64,000 nucleotides of DNA from NCBI GenBank assembly GCA_024349245.1, contig JALDNG010000049.1, positions 857,001-921,000 on the forward strand, given 5' to 3'. This stretch comes from Neodontobutis hainanensis (Eukaryota; Chordata; Actinopteri; Gobiiformes; Odontobutidae). Within the stretch, counting starts at the first letter, position 1. The number at the start of each line of letters is the position of its first letter. The translations under genes were made by a program, and so were the position numbers. Positions 57,601 through 64,000 of the stretch are shown in pieces. Under the pieces are notes generated by a model, which was given only the letters and a program-made list of their open reading frames with translations, made no database searches and was not told the DNA's origin.

Positions 57601-60600
57601 GATCTGGGCTTAGTTGTGAGTGGACATAAGCGGGGGAGCTACTTTTATGAATGAATGATTTTAAGCGTTCCTTAAACAGCCTTGTACATGTGGCGACACT
57701 TCACAATAGTGTCGTACGCTTTTAAACTAAAAGCCAACAGATAAAAGATGGACACGCCATTAGTTTTAACAAACGTTTCACGCATCTTACGTTAGTCACT
57801 TAAGACATAAGTAGGCTATTAGTTTAAGCTTAAAATACAGCTGTCCATTGAAATAATAAGCTTAAGTACAGTTTAACTCTACGGCTGTTTATGATAAATC
57901 CCCGTATGCATAAAATTAAGCTACTTGAACTGTAAAAGCGAACACAAACACAAAAAATAAATAACGATATATAGGTAGTGATTAGTTAGATGTAATTTTC
58001 AAAGTGACATGCAGAGGGCAGGAAGAGATTTGGAAAGGTATGCCTTAGCAGGTAATTGATCCTGTTGTGTGACCAGATGAACACAACACTGCATAATTCA
58101 AATTGAACCTTGGACGCCTCTTTAAACATTCACAATAATACAAACCTGCTTTCTAAAAACATTAACTTACTTACCGATAAATCTGTTCTTCTGCTGCAGC
58201 AGGTGAAGCCGACGTTTAAGTGACACATCATCCAGACATTTTAGTCTTTAACAAGTAAAACTTTATTGGAATGATACATTTTGCAAAATATTACTTTATG
58301 TATTTTTATTTATTTTTTTTTAAACATACTCATTGTGTTCTAAGGATATCTGTCAAGTTCTCCAGAGGGTAAGATAGTTAAGACTGTCAAAGGCAAGGAT
58401 ATACAGTATTGTTTCCCAAAAGGTACAATAGACTACACAATCACTGTACCCAGGTCATGAGGAAAAGATTAATGTTGTCTTTTTGCATTTTTTTCTGCTT
58501 TTTTTTTGAAAATACAATTAGAAAATATAAACACAAAACATCTCAGATGTAAAAAGTGTTATGATTTAATGAAGATTGTGTGAAAACATGATTTAAGTAG
58601 AAGGCAAACACAGGAGAAAACCCAAGATGAGCACAGAGCAGCTGATAGCGTTTAACTGATAGATTAAAAGACAATTTCATAGACTTGTATTCTAAACAGG
58701 GCAATGTGTGGCAAAAGTGGTGGCAATACTTGTTCCCACTAACTGTGATCTAGTCAATCTGCCAAAACAAAAACAGTGTGCTCTTCTTAAAGCAGTACAT
58801 GGTGTTTTCAGATTCATATTTAAATAACTTAAGTATGTGACATGTGCTTTACCATCTGGAAATGACCACACAAGTTGGATGGTGATCCACTTGACATTTT
58901 TATGTAATGCTCAGATAAATCAAAGGTTACACAGCACTGGAAAAATGTGCCGTGGAAACATCAATTTGTCTAACACATCGAGGGTCCAGAGACTGTCCTG
59001 CCTTTGGTTGCTTTATTTCTCACCAGAAAAACGTGTCATCAGAAATGATTTCAAACAGCACTGAAGACCACTCCAGACCATTTAAAGACATTCAAAAATA
59101 AAATAAAAAATATAAATGTCAGTGACAAATGTAAAATGTACCCACTTGACTCAAATTATTCAGGATCAAAAACATTCTCATAAATGTCAGGAAATGATGA
59201 CTAGGATTGATGCACACCAAACAATTAACAAAAGCATTAAAGTTAAACAAAGTATAGCACCTAGGGCCAATGGAGAGGGCGGCAAAAGCATACATCCTTC
59301 AAAACAATGTTTCAGTCAACAAACCAGCCTCAAGGGTAGGTCTGCGATTGTCTTGCATCAACAGAAATCAACTTGCCAAAAGGGGAAATATTTAGGTTAG
59401 TTTTCTTTAATTTAAATTTAAAATGAAAAACAAAACACTCCAATCCAAAGAGTCCTAAACATTTGGTTGGGCTGTGAATCTGAATGTTTTGCATTTGGAT
59501 ATTTACAAGAAGAAATGGAAAGGGTAAAATATAGTGAAGCACAAGTTCAGGGACAATTATCTGCAAAGTGTCACAATATTTTTGCCATAGCGAGCAAAGC
59601 CCAGACCAATTTCTTAAACATACAGTAGGCCTATACATGAACTTGATTTATCGTCAACATGGTCATGAAACACGTTATTCACCATCTCGGGTACTTTAGC
59701 ACATGTCAAGCATAATGCTCCACCATCTTTTCTTAAAAGTGATTTTGTACAAAAATAACACACACATTTTGTTGAAACAACTTGCTACGTGTTTTTGCGT
59801 ATTAAAATCCTCCTCAGTCATAGTTACATACAGAAAACTGTCAGTTTGCAAATTTGGCAGAATCTTATAGCATGTTTTTCATGAAATCTTAATTAAATTT
59901 CACAGCCATAGGACAATGTTGAAAAAGATGGATATTTGATGTAGTCTATCATATATCAATATACATGTATAAATGTACTATGATTTAAATAAACAATAGT
60001 CAGGAGTGTGACCACAATGTAGTAGCTGCAAAATTACAGCCTTTTAAACCCACCCTCAAGCACTAAATAACACACAAGCACAGAGATTTGACATAAAAGG
60101 ACAAAATGATCACCAATAGGATTTTTAAAATGCTCTAATAAACTCAGCTAAGAGACAGACTTAAATGCAGACCTCATGTTTACCATCGCTTACAGGTCTC
60201 CAAAAGGATTATGACCCATTTGAAGTTAACTGTGATAAATCAGCGCCATCACTGCTTCAACAGCAAGCAGTAAGTGCATCATCTACCCAAAAATCATGCC
60301 ACATCGAGCAGATAAAGGCAGGTGCAAACTGTCGGTCTAAGCGGGCCCACAGGCCGATGCTATTGTAGCCAAAGCTCTGCACCAATTCTTTCCCCACAGT
60401 TTTCCAACGAGTTGGCATTGCGATAGGCACATCTGTTGGACTTGGTATTGCTTGGACAGATTCAGAATGGAGAGATGGATGGGGGGCCAGGGTGAAAAGC
60501 TAACAACAATCATCATTTGTAGAGAGGGCCCATTCACAAAAACAGCAGCGTAGCAGATCCAGTACCTTAACACAAAATCAATGCCTCAACCTGCAAAAAC

Positions 60601-60923
60601 CAAAAATGTGTCATTACACCATCAGAGAGTTACAAGCATTACTGAACAGCCATGACCCTACGCCTGTTTTACTGGAGCCCCTGCCACAAATACAAGAGGG
60701 AAATTAAAATGAATAGGTAACAGTTGAGAAACAATCAGAAAAGGCAACACTGCTGGTTCTGTTGGATCTTTCTTCACTTTGCCTACCTTTCCAATGGGGG
60801 ATTTACATTGTTGTCATCTTTACAAATAAGCAAGTTAGCAGTCCACACTAGCACTTTCCACCTTTAGACCCCCTCTAAATCCCTGTCTCATTCTCTTTAG
60901 CTCTCCACTCCTCAGAGATGCAC
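57601..60923 (-). other. prkaca: Intergenic DNA and probable long prkaca 3' untranslated region
   Basis: No coding exon recognised. On the minus strand an AATAAA (plus-strand TTTATT at 58262-58267, in CCAATAAAGTT context) lies 2.66 kb after the prkaca stop codon and could end a long 3' UTR. Between 57600 and 58250 is the spacer to the samd1 promoter. The short open frames in 58800-60600 have no protein-like features. Confidence 0.45.
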
Positions 60924-63758
<2,835 letters not shown>

Positions 63759-64000
63759 CTGTTATGAGAAAAAAAAAGGGCACAATCAACAAAAGTAAAA
63801 AAACATTGACATTATAAACTTTAATGGACTTTGTATTATGTGTGCTTAAAGTTACTAAGATTGAGTTTCCAAGACCCAGAAGATAACTTTAGAAGAAATT
63901 AATTCTTAATCCAAAAAGTCTAATGCTGCTGTAAATGTTCATAATCTTAAAAACAATGTTATAAAAAACTCCTGTGACTGTTGGGCAAAAGATAAACCGT
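63759..64000 (-). other. prkaca: prkaca intron 1 (partial)
   Basis: Sequence upstream of the exon 2 acceptor on the minus strand, running off the window. Nothing else recognised. Confidence 0.6.

Overview
The window is vertebrate nuclear DNA, almost certainly from a ray-finned (teleost) fish. Genes are split into short exons with GT-AG introns, the DNA is AT-rich with GT, ATC and AAT microsatellites, and the proteins are diagnostic vertebrate orthologues. A short repeat motif common in teleost genomes (around 41729) and compact introns point the same way. I see no bacterial, phage, CRISPR or intact viral content.

Layout, left to right: (1) 2835-23652, plus strand, 28 coding exons of a sodium-activated potassium channel of the KCNT (Slack/Slick) family; the N-terminal exon lies upstream of the window. 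(2) 25328-29610, plus strand, a small tandem cluster of short-chain dehydrogenase/reductase genes: one intact six-exon gene (27162-28625) flanked by two decayed copies. (3) 29958-32997, minus strand, a RING/B-box/coiled-coil/PRY-SPRY TRIM ubiquitin ligase. (4) 34808-36478, minus, gipc1. (5) 39193-40752, minus, dnajb1 (Hsp40), with a perfect heat-shock element about 330 bp upstream of its ATG. (6) 45092-49159, plus, tecr (trans-2-enoyl-CoA reductase) with a Lys/Pro-rich N-terminal extension. (7) 51027-57270, minus, samd1. (8) 60924-63758, minus, prkaca (PKA catalytic subunit alpha), exons 2-10; exon 1 lies beyond the right edge.

The genes gipc1, dnajb1, tecr, samd1 and prkaca are all found in human 19p13.12, so the right half is a conserved vertebrate synteny block. 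The KCNT gene is unexpected there, because the human KCNT genes are on 9q34 and 1q31. The 19p13, 9q34 and 1q regions belong to one ancient paralogon, so this channel may be a third vertebrate KCNT ohnologue lost in mammals. That is an inference to be tested by phylogeny.

The genes do not form a pathway together; this is ordinary chromosomal neighbourhood. All exon boundaries were read by hand from reading frame, GT-AG signals and family similarity, and the summed exon lengths keep frame in every gene. I found no convincing new molecular system. The most unusual items are the KCNT locus and a possible 57-nt cassette exon in it, two perfect hairpins with oligo-A loops in and after tecr, the SDR pseudogene pair, the dnajb1 heat-shock element, and a CpG-dense block inside samd1 intron 1.
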